Positions 44,286 to 56,004 of a DNA stretch of 64,000 bases are shown piece by piece (within the stretch, counting starts at the first letter, position 1; each line of letters starts with the position of its first letter). The notes under the pieces were generated by a model. The model was not told the DNA's origin. It ran no database searches and saw only the letters and a program-made list of their open reading frames with translations. A program made the position numbers and the translations under genes. The stretch comes from Canna indica (taxonomy: Eukaryota > Streptophyta > Magnoliopsida > Zingiberales > Cannaceae): contig CP136890.1 in assembly GCA_034359265.1 (NCBI GenBank), positions 40,894,501-40,958,500 of the forward strand, written 5' to 3'.

Positions 44286-44390
44286 GGAGGTCGGCTGCCA
44301 CAATAGGAGCTCGTCTTCCTTCAAAAGGAGGTTGGCTGCCATAATAGGAGCTCGTCTTCCTTCAAAATGAGGTTGGCTTCCTATCTTAAA
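44286..44390. repeat. 41-bp tandem repeat, about 2.4 units
   Basis: GGAGGTYGGCTGCCAYAATA plus AGGAGCTCGTCTTCCTTCAA begins at 44286 and 44327, with a partial third unit at 44368. The period is exactly 41. Confidence 0.85.
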
Positions 44391-45670
44391 GAGGCTGGTT
44401 GCCACCAAAAATCGATCTAATATCTATCTAAACTAGAGGTAGGTATTTATAGATGCATCATGAAACATGATCGCATCATTACAACCATTGATCAATTTAG
44501 TGTCATATTCGAAATCTTAAAATGATTTTAATATCCGAATGAAATATATCCTTAATAACAATTACCAAGGATGCATTTCCTAAATTCAAGATACCGATTA
44601 TAATATATCCTTTGATAACGATTATTAAAGATACATTACCTAAATTGTAACCAACATAATTCCAATTTTAACTCTCATTTAAAATTTAGAATAATTAATT
44701 CTGATTTGAAAACTTCTTTTTCAAATTCGAATTAATTTCCAAAGAGATAATTAATCAATTACTTGTCATGCAGATCCAATCCGATGAACATAATCCAAAA
44801 CTCAATTCAGTTTGCTTTATGCATACGACCTTGTAGGCTCACTTAACGTTGGCAGTAGGTCCAAATTTCATTTGCAACTCACAAGCCATAAGCGGCCTCT
44901 AACAAGACATTATGACTACCAAGTTAAGTGAATGTCGGGGATCCGAACAAACCTAACACAACATGATATTCTGTCCTTTTGTCACACGATATCTGGATCA
45001 AGCATAAGGCATGGATTACATCATCCTTATATTGCTCAATCTGGTTTCTTGATTCCTGAGTAGACTGACTCAACAAATGATATTGATACTCCAATAAATT
45101 CATTTGAGCACAATCATGCATTTCCTCGGTCCCACTTATCAAGGGGCCCAAAGATATCTCTCTCATATACAAGAGGGATAAATTCCTTCATGACTACGCA
45201 TATTCCAATGCATGATTCATTCCATGTACAACTATAGCCTTTATTGCCATCTGATTAAAGATGTTATTAGACTAGGCCAAAACACAAAATTCCTATAGTA
45301 AGAATCCATGGTGAGATCAGGTCGGAGAATTGATATATCACTACCGCTATGAGATATACCAATGATATAAATCCATGCAGTATTCTCACGGTGGGTCTGT
45401 CCAACACCATGTTCTCCAACATGTGTATATGATCTGACTTTAATATCACATATTCATGACCAGTAAAACATGATCATCATTAGTCAAACTACATACTAGT
45501 CTTCATTCATTATTATTCCAATGATAATGACCGACTAGGGACTGTTTAGAATAGGATTCCAACTACCTTAGGGTTTTACTATCAAGTCTCTTATCAAGTC
45601 AAACATGCTCATAGTGAATAACAAGATAAAACATGTGTTCCATTAAAGAGGAAAGTAGTAATGACATTTA

Positions 45671-46080
45671 TTATTCCATTGGCAGGTGGGGAGTCGACAC
45701 AACGACTCCCAGGCTGTTCAGTGAGGGTCTCCCTAGAATCATATGATAGGGGTTGGGGATATCAAAGACCAAGTATTGTACATCGATCATCTTTGTCTTC
45801 GGTCGGGAGTTGGACGTTGTTTTCAGCGACACAAAACCTCGGACGTTGACACATTCTCCCGAGAAGCCTACTAGGTCTCCATTATAAGGGTGGAGCGAGG
45901 CCTCGGTTAGCTGCATTTTTATGAACGTAGAGTAAAGAAGGATATCATGAGTTGCCTTGATCTACCAGGACATTCCTCACAATAAAATTGCCGAGATTAT
46001 TGAGATGGCGACATGACCGTGTAGATTTTTATCAATTCCTTAAAAGTCATAATAATAGAATGATACTACTGGGGCTATGA
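45671..46080 (-). pseudogene. pol: Tat protease region
   Basis: Readable from 45916 downward: LVGFSGECVNVRGFVSL, then VFDIPNPYHMILGRPSLNSL and VVVSTPHL, matching Tat-lineage proteases (GFSG...RG...YNAILGRP.LN...AVVST.HL). Upstream a shifted frame gives VDQG near the active site. Ends at the junction with the neighbouring LTR. Confidence 0.75.
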
Positions 46081-46145
46081 CGGCGAGCCTCCATGAGCGA
46101 GTTGTGTCATCAATTGCCATGATGGCTCGAAGGGACCTTTTCCTA

Positions 46146-46652
46146 GCTGAGCTTAGGGGTGTAAACGAGCCAAGCCGCTCACGAGCTACTCGAGATCGAT
46201 TCGGTAAAAACTCGAACTCGACTCGAACTTATCGAGCTCGAGCCGAGCCGAGCCGAGCCGAGCCGAGCCAGACATTCGAGCGAGCCGAGTTCGAGCTAAC
46301 CTATACTCGGCTCGAGCGGCTCGCGAGCCTAATCGAGCCTAATCGAGCCTTCTATATATATTATATACCGGGTTTGATTTTTAAATTTTATGAACCCGTT
46401 ACCCTCTAAAATGAACCCGAGCTTAGTCGAGCTCGAGCTCGATCGAGCTCGCGAACGAGCTCGGCTCGTGCGGCTCGACTCATGAGCCTTGATTTTTTTT
46501 CCGAGCCGAGCTCGAGTTGCTTGAATGTAACTCGAGCCGAGCTTGAGCCGATAGACTAAAGCTCGATCGAGCTCGAGCTCGTTATTTTCCAAACGAGCCG
46601 AGCTCGAGCAGAGCCAAGCTCGGCTCGGCTCAATTACACCCCTAGCCGAGCT
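46146..46652. mobile_element. hAT-type MITE with GAGCTCGAGC-rich interior
   Basis: Element 46154-46644 (491 bp): left end TAGGGGTGTAAACGAGCC, right end GGCTCAATTACACCCCTA (inverted). Flanks GCTGAGCT and GCCGAGCT are an 8-bp duplication with one difference. Both arms consist of GAGCTCGAGC/CGAGCC repeats that pair with each other. Inserted in the Tat remnant between gag and protease. Confidence 0.85.
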
Positions 46653-46659
46653 TGTCTCG

Positions 46660-48044
46660 CCTCCTCCCGCAAACCCACTGGCTATGTGGTCGATGACCCC
46701 ACGAATCTTATTGGTTGGCCGGTTAGTTTTATTGTTATCTCAGTGGCCCCCAGTGTGCCCTGGGGGTGTTCTGCTCCAACTTCGGTGTCAATATAGCGGT
46801 CGAGCCATCCTTCTCGAACCAAGTTTTTGATCTAATCTTTTAACACCACACACTCTTTGGTGGTGTGTCTGTAGGTGTCATGGAATGCACACTTCTTGCT
46901 TTTATTAGCATTAGATGGTACCTTCTGCTTCTCAATGTTAATGGGATGCTTGAGGAGCTGCAAGTCATAAATTTCTCGGAGAATGGTTTCCCTCTTTGTA
47001 TTTAGCAGAGTGTACTTCTCATATCTGATGTTCGGTCAGGGTGATGAGTTCCGTCTTTTATTGTAGTCTGGCTCACGACGATCTCGACCTTCACCCTTTT
47101 TATTGGGTTTCTTGGCCTTCTTGTCCTCAACACCATCTTTGGCGGTTTGCCTATCAATCTTTTTGTCCTCCCGGAGTTCTTTTATCTCTATGTAACATAT
47201 AGCTCGTTCTCGGAACCTGACCATACTCCTCAGTTTGGATAGGGCAATCTAGTCCATGAACTGTCCAGATTTCAGACTATGTTTGACATAATATAACTCG
47301 ATGTGTGGGTTGAGATTGGGGATCTCCGTAGCCATGAGGAACCTTTTCATGTACTCCCTCAGTGGCTCATGTTGTCCATGCTTGACGTAGTGAAGAGAGT
47401 CCTCGGTCTTGGAGTGGATCCGAGATGAGAATAATGGTTGCTTGATCTAGAGAGCTCTTGGAAGGTGTGAACTGGCCCTGGCTGGAGGGTGGAAAACAAT
47501 AGTAGTCAACCTTCTCAAGAAAGGTGGGGAAAGCTCGTCAGATAATGGAATCGGTCACGTCGTTGAGGAGCATCATTGACCTGGACATCGTCAGGTGGAT
47601 GGTCGGATCACCCGTGTCATCATAAGGTCGAAGAGTGTTCTATAGTTTTAAGTTATCGGGGAGACAAACTATCATGATGTGTTCGGCAAAGCGTCTTCCT
47701 TCCTCTTTGCTCTGGTGGTGCGTGTGGGAGACTTCGTCTCAAAAGGCAGAGATCGTCCTCCCAATTGATTCGAGGTAGTTATCTTCATCGTGCTGCGAGC
47801 AGTGATGCGCACACTTGGTCTGGTGTTGTTCCCTTGATTGGGTCAATGCTTCGACCTGAGATGATAACCTTTGGTTATACGCATGGATATCGTTGATCAA
47901 ACACCATAGCTCTTCTGGTGTTGGGTTGGCGAGCACCGAAACGTCATTGCTCATCGTGTTAGCGTCTCTAGATAGCGGAGGAACGTCGTTGCTAGGTTGC
48001 TGTCTATGCGCAGTAGCGTTCGCCTGACTCCAGGTACCTACCAT
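46660..48044 (-). pseudogene. gag: Tat gag relic
   Basis: Starts near 48044 (MVGTWSQANATAHRQQPS), with a Gln-rich N-terminal part. Then LPDNLKL...LRPYDDTGDPTIHLTMSRSM and IIRRAFPTFL (about 47670-47530), the conserved Tat Gag core. A Lys-rich block (47224-47036) precedes a zinc-finger-like CAFHDTYRHTTKECVVLKD (about 46900-46830). At least four frame breaks or stops. Confidence 0.75.
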
Positions 48045-48067
48045 GATGGGGTAGTTAAGATTTACTT

Positions 48068-48088
48068 GGCCCCACGATGGACGTCAAA
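48068..48088 (-). promoter_or_regulatory. Probable primer binding site of the Tat element
   Basis: Minus strand TTTGACGTCCATCGTGGGGCC starts at the LTR end; plant Tat elements commonly have TTTGGCGTCCATCGTGGGG-like sequence here. Confidence 0.5.
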
Positions 48089-48471
48089 TGTTCTTGCCTA
48101 AAGCTGGGGTGATGTGGGTCCGTGCATCTCTTGGTCTGGCGCTGCTCTGGCAGAGCGACCAACAAAGATACTCCGGCACTCAAGTAAGAAAGAATACCAT
48201 ATTTTGGGTATCGAATTAGAATCAAGAGTATACCTAATGTATGTCGTGCCTGTTTATAGTACAAGTTAGGGATATTTCGTGACGATGATGTCTCCTTGAA
48301 TCTCGCGGGATATGCCCGGAATGGATCGAGGTCTATCTCGAAGATGTCGAGCTCACCACTATCGAATCTCCGGTAATTAATGAAGGATGTGGGTGTCCCT
48401 ATATGGCTGGGTGGAGCCCCCGAGCTAGGTTGTAATTAGCTTGACTTGAATTTGGTTCATGAGTGTGGACG
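48089..48471 (-). repeat. 5' LTR of the Tat element
   Basis: About 383 bp, ending AGGCAAGAACA next to the PBS. TATA-like ACTATAAACAGGC (about 48249-48262). Matches 25276-33021 (without CACTA 1) on the opposite strand. The upper end is inferred from that comparison. Confidence 0.65.
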
Positions 48472-48934
48472 CTTCTGGACTTGATCTGATCGGGCATAAA
48501 GTACTAGTCCAGTCCATAACCATTTATTATGAAAGAGATTATAAGCCATTCTCAAATTGGCCCAATGTTTAGCACATATTTCAATAGTAGAACAAGCATA
48601 TATAATATTTTTGAAAATTTTAAAAACCTTGGATGCTTATATGGCATCATATTAGTTAGAGATGGGCAATGGCTCGAGCTTTATTTATATTAGCCAAATG
48701 TCATGAGTTATTAATTGGTAAATGTGTTAAAGAATCTACGCAGAATTTGTTTCGTTAATAAACAACTCTGAGGTGTTAATAAACATTGAATTAATTATTA
48801 TTTCGTTATGTAGCATATCATTCCATAATTTTTAAATAGTAAAACTAATAAATTAGTTACAAAATAACAATGTTCATATATAAAAAATATAATATTTTTC
48901 TTTCTTCATTGATAATTTCTAAAAAAAATAATAA
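48472..48934. other. AT-rich spacer, possible hAT-end fragment
   Basis: No gene. 48659-48690 (TAGAGATGGGCAATGGCTCGAGC) resembles the end of a hAT-type MITE, but no partner end is seen. Confidence 0.3.
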
Positions 48935-49070
48935 CACTACTAGAAATCAGGCAATCTGCAACAACCCTTTTGAGACGATAAGTGTAGCGATTGCAGATGC
49001 GATGATTCTACGACCGCAGGCCACAGGGGTCGTAGAGTCGCCACATCTGTGACAACCTTGTGATCGAAAT
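48935..49070. mobile_element. Isolated CACTA end
   Basis: CACTACTAGAAATCAGGC followed by subterminal-like GCGATTGCAGATGCGATG and CCACAGGGGTCGTAGAGTCG. No matching inverted end was found in the window; probably a truncated element. Confidence 0.5.
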
Positions 49071-49514
49071 ATCTGCTACCGTAAAATTAATAAATCATGT
49101 GCGCAAGACGTACCTTGACTTCAAAGTGTGCACAAAATCCCCTCCATTTCATTAGTTGTTCAAATAAGCCACCTTCGTTAGCCCTGCCATTAGTAAGTTA
49201 ACATTTGAAGCCATCCGTGCGCAGAACCCCCCTGCAACTTATAATCAACACCTGAAGAACTGGGGGTAGTAGTCTTCCTCAATATTTCCTTCCTCTTCCT
49301 CCTTTTACTCTTCCCTCTTGCAGCTCATCTCCATTCCCCCCTCGCAGAGCTCTCCGCCTCCATATCAAAGAAGAATCCTTTGAGCTGATACATGTGCATA
49401 CGTGACTCAAATCACAAAGATTAATTGGAGCAGATCTGAAGGGGTTTGAGAAAATATGTATCTATATATAAAGAGGCTACCACTGGAGGTGATCAAATGT
49501 CGCTTTAAGTAAGG
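49071..49514. other. Low-copy-looking DNA upstream of the DUF674 relic
   Basis: No coding frame recognised; includes a TCTATATATAAAG TATA-like sequence at about 49460-49472. It may hold remains of the gene's first exon or promoter. Confidence 0.3.
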
Positions 49515-50070
49515 TCATTGTCTGCAGCTCAAGTCATCCATTCGCACCCTGGTGACGACTAATTCATCATTAGAATACTACAAGTGTAGAATGTGCGACA
49601 ATTATATCTCCAAAGTTTTTGGCACATCTTGTCCTTATTGCGGGAATGCAAAGACAACTGCCAATGTGAACTACATGGAAGGCAGTAGTGCTGAAGTGGG
49701 CGATGCCAACAAAGGTGGCTACGTGAAAGGAGGGGTTTTGCTGGCTACGTGAAAGGATGGGTCACCTATACTATCATGGATGGCTTGAGCATAACACCAA
49801 TGTCGACCATTTCCTATATCTCGCTTGTGTATAAGTATAATGTGAGAGAAGTGGGTGCGCTTGAGGAAAGAATTATAAAGTTTGTAAAGCTTCAATTAAT
49901 CTCTGAGATGAATTGAAGCATCCTTCTGTGAAACAGCAAGTCTCCTGAATTTATGAGTCCTCTAAGGCCTAGAGAAATTATGTTTCCGGGAAGAGTAAGG
50001 TTTAGAGAGCTATGTCGACGACTCTGTGACCGCTTCTACCGTTGCAGAAGACGATGTTTTTAATAGTGTA
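49515..50070 (+). pseudogene. DUF674-family gene relic
   Basis: HPFAPW (about 49531), a frame break, then NSSLEYYKCRMCDNYISKVF with a C-X2-C...C-X2-C pattern (CRMC...CPYC). Then GGYVKG, a duplicated segment and, in a new frame, GWVTYTIMDGLSITPMSTIS and REVGALEERI. This matches the plant DUF674 family, whose biochemical role is unknown. Stops follow near 49916. The N-terminal part (the usual SLKLLVDK...AEAGKDFVDFL) is absent upstream. Not functional. Confidence 0.65.
49718..49760 (+). repeat. 26-bp tandem duplication in the DUF674 relic
   Basis: GGCTACGTGAAAGGA occurs twice, 26 bp apart, once before GGGGTTTTGCT and once before TGGGTCACC. 26 bp breaks the frame. Confidence 0.8.
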
Positions 50071-50261
50071 AGTTTTGTCCTTTTGCTCATATATCTTATG
50101 ATGGAAAGATGTCAGTACATTAAAAATGAAGTTTGATATCACAACTCCATTTACTTATTGGATCATGCATATTATATAATTCATTAATCCCGGTGAATAA
50201 AACTTTTATAGTGTTTATGAACCATAGCAATCTTTGTGGCACAGTATAAAAATATTTACTT

Positions 50262-50294
<33 letters not shown>

Positions 50295-52016
50295 CAGTGA
50301 AATTACACTGACATTCATTCTATTTGTCTAGGTGATACTCATCTCCCCTGTAGCTAACGGTGTTAAACGAAGTCCGTTATTTATGTGATTTCTCCCTTAT
50401 GCCCCTTGTTGAAAAATTATTAAAATGTATGCATAAAATAATTGAATAAAAATTTGAAAATAAATAATTTGAGAAAATTATTTTATTGTTTAATATTCTC
50501 TATGAAATTAATGTTAGTTGAATGTGAAAATTAAAATATTAAGCACTTGTGTGGGTGAAAATATAAGGGAATGAGAGTTAAATGACATAAGGGTATTTTT
50601 GTCTTTTAAAATAAATAAAAATTACAAATATTTCAAAAATGCGGACACTCACTAACAGTTTCGCTAACAGGAAAGATCTATGTAATCTTTTATAAAACAC
50701 AGGATGGTCAAAAGACAAAATTACAAATAGATGAAAGGTGAGTGTAATTTCACTGTACCTCAGAGAAGGTCAATGTAATTTACCCTTACTTTTATTATAA
50801 TATACTTATTTTTCATTTAGATATATTCATTTTAAATATATTCTATTTTTATAAATACACTAACTTCATTTGAAATTAAATATGCCTAAAGTGAGTATAT
50901 CTAATGTTAGTATACGGGAATCGAAAATGAGTATTTTTATGCTACTCCACGAAGACTATTGCAAGTGTTTAGACATCACAAAAATATTATCGGAGATTAT
51001 TATAGCAAACTCACTTATCACATATCTCTAGCAAAAATTACATACTTAATTGGGCTATCTTAAAATTTATTTGAATGGATAAGAGTTGAGGAAAAAAAAA
51101 GAGAGAAAAATTCGATATATCTTATTTGAGAACAAATTTTTAACGATGTAAAATTTTTTTCATGTAAAAGAATAGAAAGTTCTTTCAAATTCTTTCAAAT
51201 CCTTTTAATATACAAGTCTTTCAATTTCATCAAATTATGAGAATTTCTTCTTCTTCTTTTTTAATTTTTCTTATTTTTTTTAAAATAAAAAGAGAGATTT
51301 TTTTTACTATTTATATTAAATTTGACGATCATAGCAATTAATTGTGAGTTCAAATTGTTGAAACAAAGTTACTTTTTACAACAATAAAATGAAACAAATA
51401 TACCAACTATATTAATTATACGAGAAAATAATTAATTTATAAGAGGGAAATTAATTAACAAGAATCGAAATTACATAGGCACGTGGAAATTGACTCAGAT
51501 CCCCGTTTGTATCAGATAAATCTATAGCCTTTAAATAGTACCCATTTGATTCTGACAATGGTAGAAATGCACACGATTCAATATAAGAAGATAATTTCTT
51601 TTAGATTGTTGCCAATTAAATAAGAGGGAAATTAATTAACAAGAATAGAAATGACATAGGCACGTGGAAATTGACTCAGATCCCCATTTGCATCACAATT
51701 GTAGATATGCACACGATTCAATATAAGAAGATAATTTCTTTTAGATTGTTGCCGATTAAATAAAAATCATAAAATTATCTTACAAAATAATAATATTCAT
51801 TCATGCAACATAAAAATCAAAATCAAAATACTATAATATATAAAAAATATATTATATTTAGATAGATAAAATCTTATGAATAGATTATTGAAATTTATTT
51901 TTTTAACTTTTTATTAGATATTAATATATAAAATATATAAATTTAATATATTTTTAAATTTAATATCTAAAAGATATTTAGATAGATAAAGTACTATAAT
52001 TTATTTTTTTAACTTT
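49808..52016 (+). repeat. Segmental duplication, copy A
   Basis: Begins inside the DUF674 relic (TTTCCTATATCTCGCTTGTG) and runs through AT-rich DNA. Copy B starts at 52017 with almost the same sequence. Copy A contains the Mutator MITE and an internal partial repeat: 51420-51605 is repeated at 51616-51775 (TAAGAGGGAAATTAATTAAC...CACGTGGAAATTGACTCAGA). Confidence 0.85.
50256..50794. mobile_element. Mutator-type MITE (521 bp) with perfect 9-bp target duplication
   Basis: Element 50265-50785: left GGGTAAATTACACTGACCTC, right GAGAAGGTCAATGTAATTTACCC (inverted). Flanks TTACTTTTA at 50256-50264 and 50786-50794. Copy B has the empty site TTACTTCTA near 56119. No coding capacity. The 9-bp duplication indicates the Mutator superfamily. 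Confidence 0.9.
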
Positions 52017-52363
52017 TCATTTCCTATATCTCACTTGTGTATAAGTATAATGTGAGAGTCTGAGAGACGTGAGCGCGCTTGAGGAAAGAACCGTAAAGCT
52101 TGTAAAGCTTCAATTAATCACTGAGATTAATTGAAGCATCCTTCCCAAGTCTCTTGAATTTATGAGTCCTCTAAGGCCTACAGAAATTATGTTTCTAGGA
52201 AGAGTATAAGGCTTAGAGAGCTATGTCGACGATTCTGCGATCGCTTTTATCGTTGCAAAAGATGATGTTTTTGATAGTATAAGTTTTATCTTTTTGCTCA
52301 TATATCTTATGGTGGAAAGATGTCAGTAAATTAAAAATGAAGTTTGATCTCACAACTCCAATT

Positions 52364-55300
52364 ACTTTTTTTTTTCCTTCAAGAAACATAAAATTATATA
52401 TTAACTTGATGATTGACATTCGCACCCAAAATTACAACGAGCTCAGGAGGACGGATGGATGTCCAAACAGTTGACTCTTTTCTTCTCCTAGTAAAATTTG
52501 CTGCCCAATGGACAGTTTTGTTTGTCGTACGGCTTACAAAAACAAATATGAACATTATTAAAGCTCTTAAGAATGTTACAAATATTACGAAATAAAATTC
52601 GATGCTTCCACGGAGGGACGGTATTGCCGTTGATAAGGTCCACAAGCTACTTACAATCTGTTTCAAAGTAAAAAAGGTCCAAATTCATGGAATTAGCCAT
52701 AGAAAGAGCAAGGAAAATAGTAGTAGCTTCCGAATGTAAAGCAGATGTTGATAAAAAGTAATTAGCAGAAGCAAAAATACACTCGCCTTGATTATCTCTC
52801 AATATGATGCTGACACCTCCATCTTGGTTAGAAAAAGCACAATCACAATTGATTTTATGCCATCCCGGGGGAGGACACAACCAAGTAGTATTAGGATTAA
52901 CTGATATAGAGCCCTCAGGGCAGAGTGGTTTATGATAGTTCATAGAATTATTTAGAATTCTCAAAACTATCGAGGAAGTGGAAGACCTTCCTTCACCATG
53001 CAAAACCTTATTTCTTACAAACTAAATGGTTCATAAGGCATTGACAACGATAGCTTGTAAGTCTGCATTCAAAGAATTGTCAGACCCTGGGACAAGCCAG
53101 CTACCTAAATGTCAGTCATTTCTACTAGTAAAATCTATATTGAGAGAATTGCCGAGAGAAAGCCAAATAAAAATGAAAAAATTACAAAACCAGAATAAAT
53201 GATCAGTAGTTTCCTCAGCTGAATCACAAAGAAGACAAGAATGCTCAACAGATAAACCCAAATTCATAAGTCTTTTACGAGTAAGTAACCTTTTATGAAA
53301 GAGCTTCCATAAAAACAATTTAACTCTAGGAGCCACATTTAATTTCTATACATACTCCCAAGTAGATATCCTATCAGTAGATGGTGAGACCATTAGTTTT
53401 AAGAAAAAGGTAAGCAAAGGATGTGATTGCCTTACCATCCATCTTGGCAGTCCAAACCACTATATCATAATCGGGATATACCGGCACCTCAATACTAAAA
53501 ATAGTCAACCACAGATCCTCATTACACAATGTACGGCCCAGAAAAGAGGACCAATTATGATCATGCAGCAAGTGGTGAATATGAGTTAAGCTATCAACAA
53601 TATTCATGTTAATATAAGTAGGCTTCAAGGCTAAAGGGATATCAAAAACCCAATTATCATTCAATAAGGAAGTATTACTGCCATTTCCAATAATAGATTT
53701 AAAACCAAACTAAAGTTTAGAAAAAGCTTTCAAAAATAGTCTCCAAGCCCATGAAGATCGAGCTGGAGGAGCAACATTAATACAAGAAACTTTAGTGTAC
53801 TTGGTTTTAACAACATTAACCCATAAAGAATTTGAATTATTTAAATATGCATGTACTCTTTTAGCATGAAGAGAGATATTGTTACACTTAATATCATGAA
53901 TGCCAAGGCCACCTAAGTGTTTTGGAAGAGTAACCATCTCCCAATTAATGAGATGCATGTTGTGTTTATTTGGGTCATGATTCCAAAGGAAATCTTTGAT
54001 CTTTTTCTCAATTTCATTACTTAGGTGTTTATTTAGCCAAGTCACAGAGATTGTATAAGTAGAAATAGAACTGAGAACAGATTTGATTAAAACTAGCCGA
54101 CCAACTTGAGAGAGCAAAAAAGCCTTCCAATTACTAAGTTTAGAGTGTATATGAGATAAGATATGATTATGAATATTATGAGGAGGTTTTCTAGGAGACA
54201 TCAATACACCTAGATATTTAAATTGGAATGATCCCACTTTCATGCTAAGTATGTTTGATATCCTAGTTTTTTCATGAGAAGAAATATTTTTAGGAAAGAA
54301 GATTTCAGATTTAGCATAATTAATTTTCTGGCCAGTAAGAGATTTATAGGAATAAAAAATGGATTTCACAGTAGCAAGGCCAGCTATATTAGCTTTGAAG
54401 GAAAGAATGAGATCATCCGCAAATATTAAATGACTTACAAGCAATCTATTCTTTAATTTAAAAGGAATTGGACGCTTTTGAGAAACTGCACTATTAACAA
54501 GTAAAGTAAGAACTTGATAAACCAAAATAAAGAGGAAATGAGATATAAGATCTCATTGTCTAATTCCCCTATTAGAATGAAAAAATGAGGAAATCTGAGA
54601 GTTAATAATACATGCAAAGGAGGGGGAATTAATACATGCTTGAATCCATTGAATAAATTTATCTGAAAAATGCACTCTATTCAAAACTTTAATAATAACC
54701 TCTCTCTTAAGGATATCATAGGCCTTCTCTACATCAATTTTGACAATAATATAAGACACTTTACTTTTAGAATAAAAAAAAAGAATGCACAAGTTCTTGG
54801 ACAATTAAAATATTATCGTGAATATTTCGGCCTTTAACAAAAGCCGATTGTTCACAAGAAATTAAACTTGGAAGACAAACTTTGAGTCTATTAGCAAAGA
54901 TCTTAGAGATGATACGATGTGATATATTGCATAGGGCAATAGGTCTAAAGTCTTTTACAGACTTTGAATCTTTGACTTTAGGAATAAAAGGTAAGTAAAG
55001 TCTAATTCCAATTACAAGGGAGGATAGCATGCTAAAAAAAATATTTAATGGACGGAAGAAAATTTCAGCAATGATTCCAATAATATTTATAAAACTCAAT
55101 AGTAAACTCATCTATACCAGAGATTTTATCATTCTTAAATGATTTTATGGTATCCCAAATTTTATTTAAGGTGATAGGGGCAACAAAAGAATTTGCATGA
55201 TCATGAGAGATAGAGTCAATGACAGCCAGACACTCATAGGAATTGAAACATTAATAGGAGCATTCCATAAAGAAGCATAATGATTAACAAACTCAATCAT

Positions 55301-56004
55301 TATCTCTTTATCATGAGTTAAGATATTATTATTACGGGTAGTGATGGAATGAATGAAGTTTGTTCGTCTACGCATGATTACAATTCTATGAAAATAAACC
55401 GTATTAAGGTCTCCATTAGCAATCCAATTAGATTTAGATTTTGATCATCATTTTAAACAAATTTGCCTTTGAAGAGCAAGCTTTCTATTATAGAGTTCTC
55501 TAAGTTTAGAGTCCAAGTTAGGAGGGGCATAAGGGGAATCTTTCATCAACTCAAGAAAAGAAATATCATTAAAGGTAGAGTCAAAGAGGTTTTCTAATTT
55601 GCCAATGTCATGTTTATTCCAGGAAGAGAGAGCACCTCTTGTGTTCTTAAGCTTAGAGTTAAAAGCAGACATAATATCATGAGAAAACATCATTATTCCA
55701 AGCATTAGAAACTACTATATTACTTTCATCATATTTCACCCAAAAGCTTTGAAATCTAAATAGTCTATTCGGAGACGATTTAAAATCGGAGATATTCATA
55801 ATAATGGGGCAATGATCAGACAAACATCTATTTAAATGAGAAACAGAACAGTTGCCATGGAAATGAAGTCATGCCGCATTGGCAAAACATCTATCAAGTC
55901 TAATTAAGATTTTAGTAATACCCTTGCGATTATTTGACCAAGTATATTTAGGATCAGAGTAGCCCAAGTCAATCAAACCAGCATGATTAATAAAAAAAAA
56001 ATAG
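52364..56004 (-). mobile_element. L1-type LINE, 5'-truncated
   Basis: The 3' end carries a poly(A) seen as T10 on the plus strand at about 52366-52376. In minus order: end of the endonuclease (GLIDLGYSDPKYTWSNNRKG, then SDHCPI), RT, zf-RVT and RNase H. The 5' end at about 56004 lies in the endonuclease domain. Copy A (about 50150-50165, CTCCATTTACTTATTGGATC) is the empty site. Confidence 0.88.
52394..56000 (-). pseudogene. LINE ORF2 polyprotein relic
   Basis: Plant L1 ORF2. Endonuclease C-terminus (56000-55800), linker (55705-55448), RT pieces: FRPIALCNISHRIISKIFANR (about 54960), CEQSAFVKGRNIHDNILIVQ, VKIDVEKAYDILKREV (about 54740) and the catalytic FADDLILSF (about 54420). Then the zinc-knuckle zf-RVT (PRVKLFLWKLFHKRLLTRKR, 53330) and RNase H (CDCAF, SEAT and ETDCK near 52850-52650), ending NKTVHWAANF. 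At least six frame breaks. Confidence 0.85.

Larger units (their letters stand above)
44150..45665 (-). repeat. Probable LTR of unassigned retrotransposon
   Basis: The minus strand has TATA context CTATAAATACCTACC (about 44434-44448), a CT/AG tract (44252-44280) downstream of it, and a long U3-like stretch up to about 45665, where the Tat protease begins. No PBS, polypurine tract or target duplication could be fixed, so both ends are approximate. Confidence 0.35.
45666..48471 (-). mobile_element. Tat-type (Ty3/Gypsy) element remnant
   Basis: Minus orientation: LTR 48471-48089, PBS directly after, gag 48044-46660 (broken), a hAT MITE, then protease 46080-45671, where the element stops. RT, RNase H, integrase and 3' LTR are missing. 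The Gag and protease motifs are those of the Tat/Ogre lineage. Confidence 0.75.
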
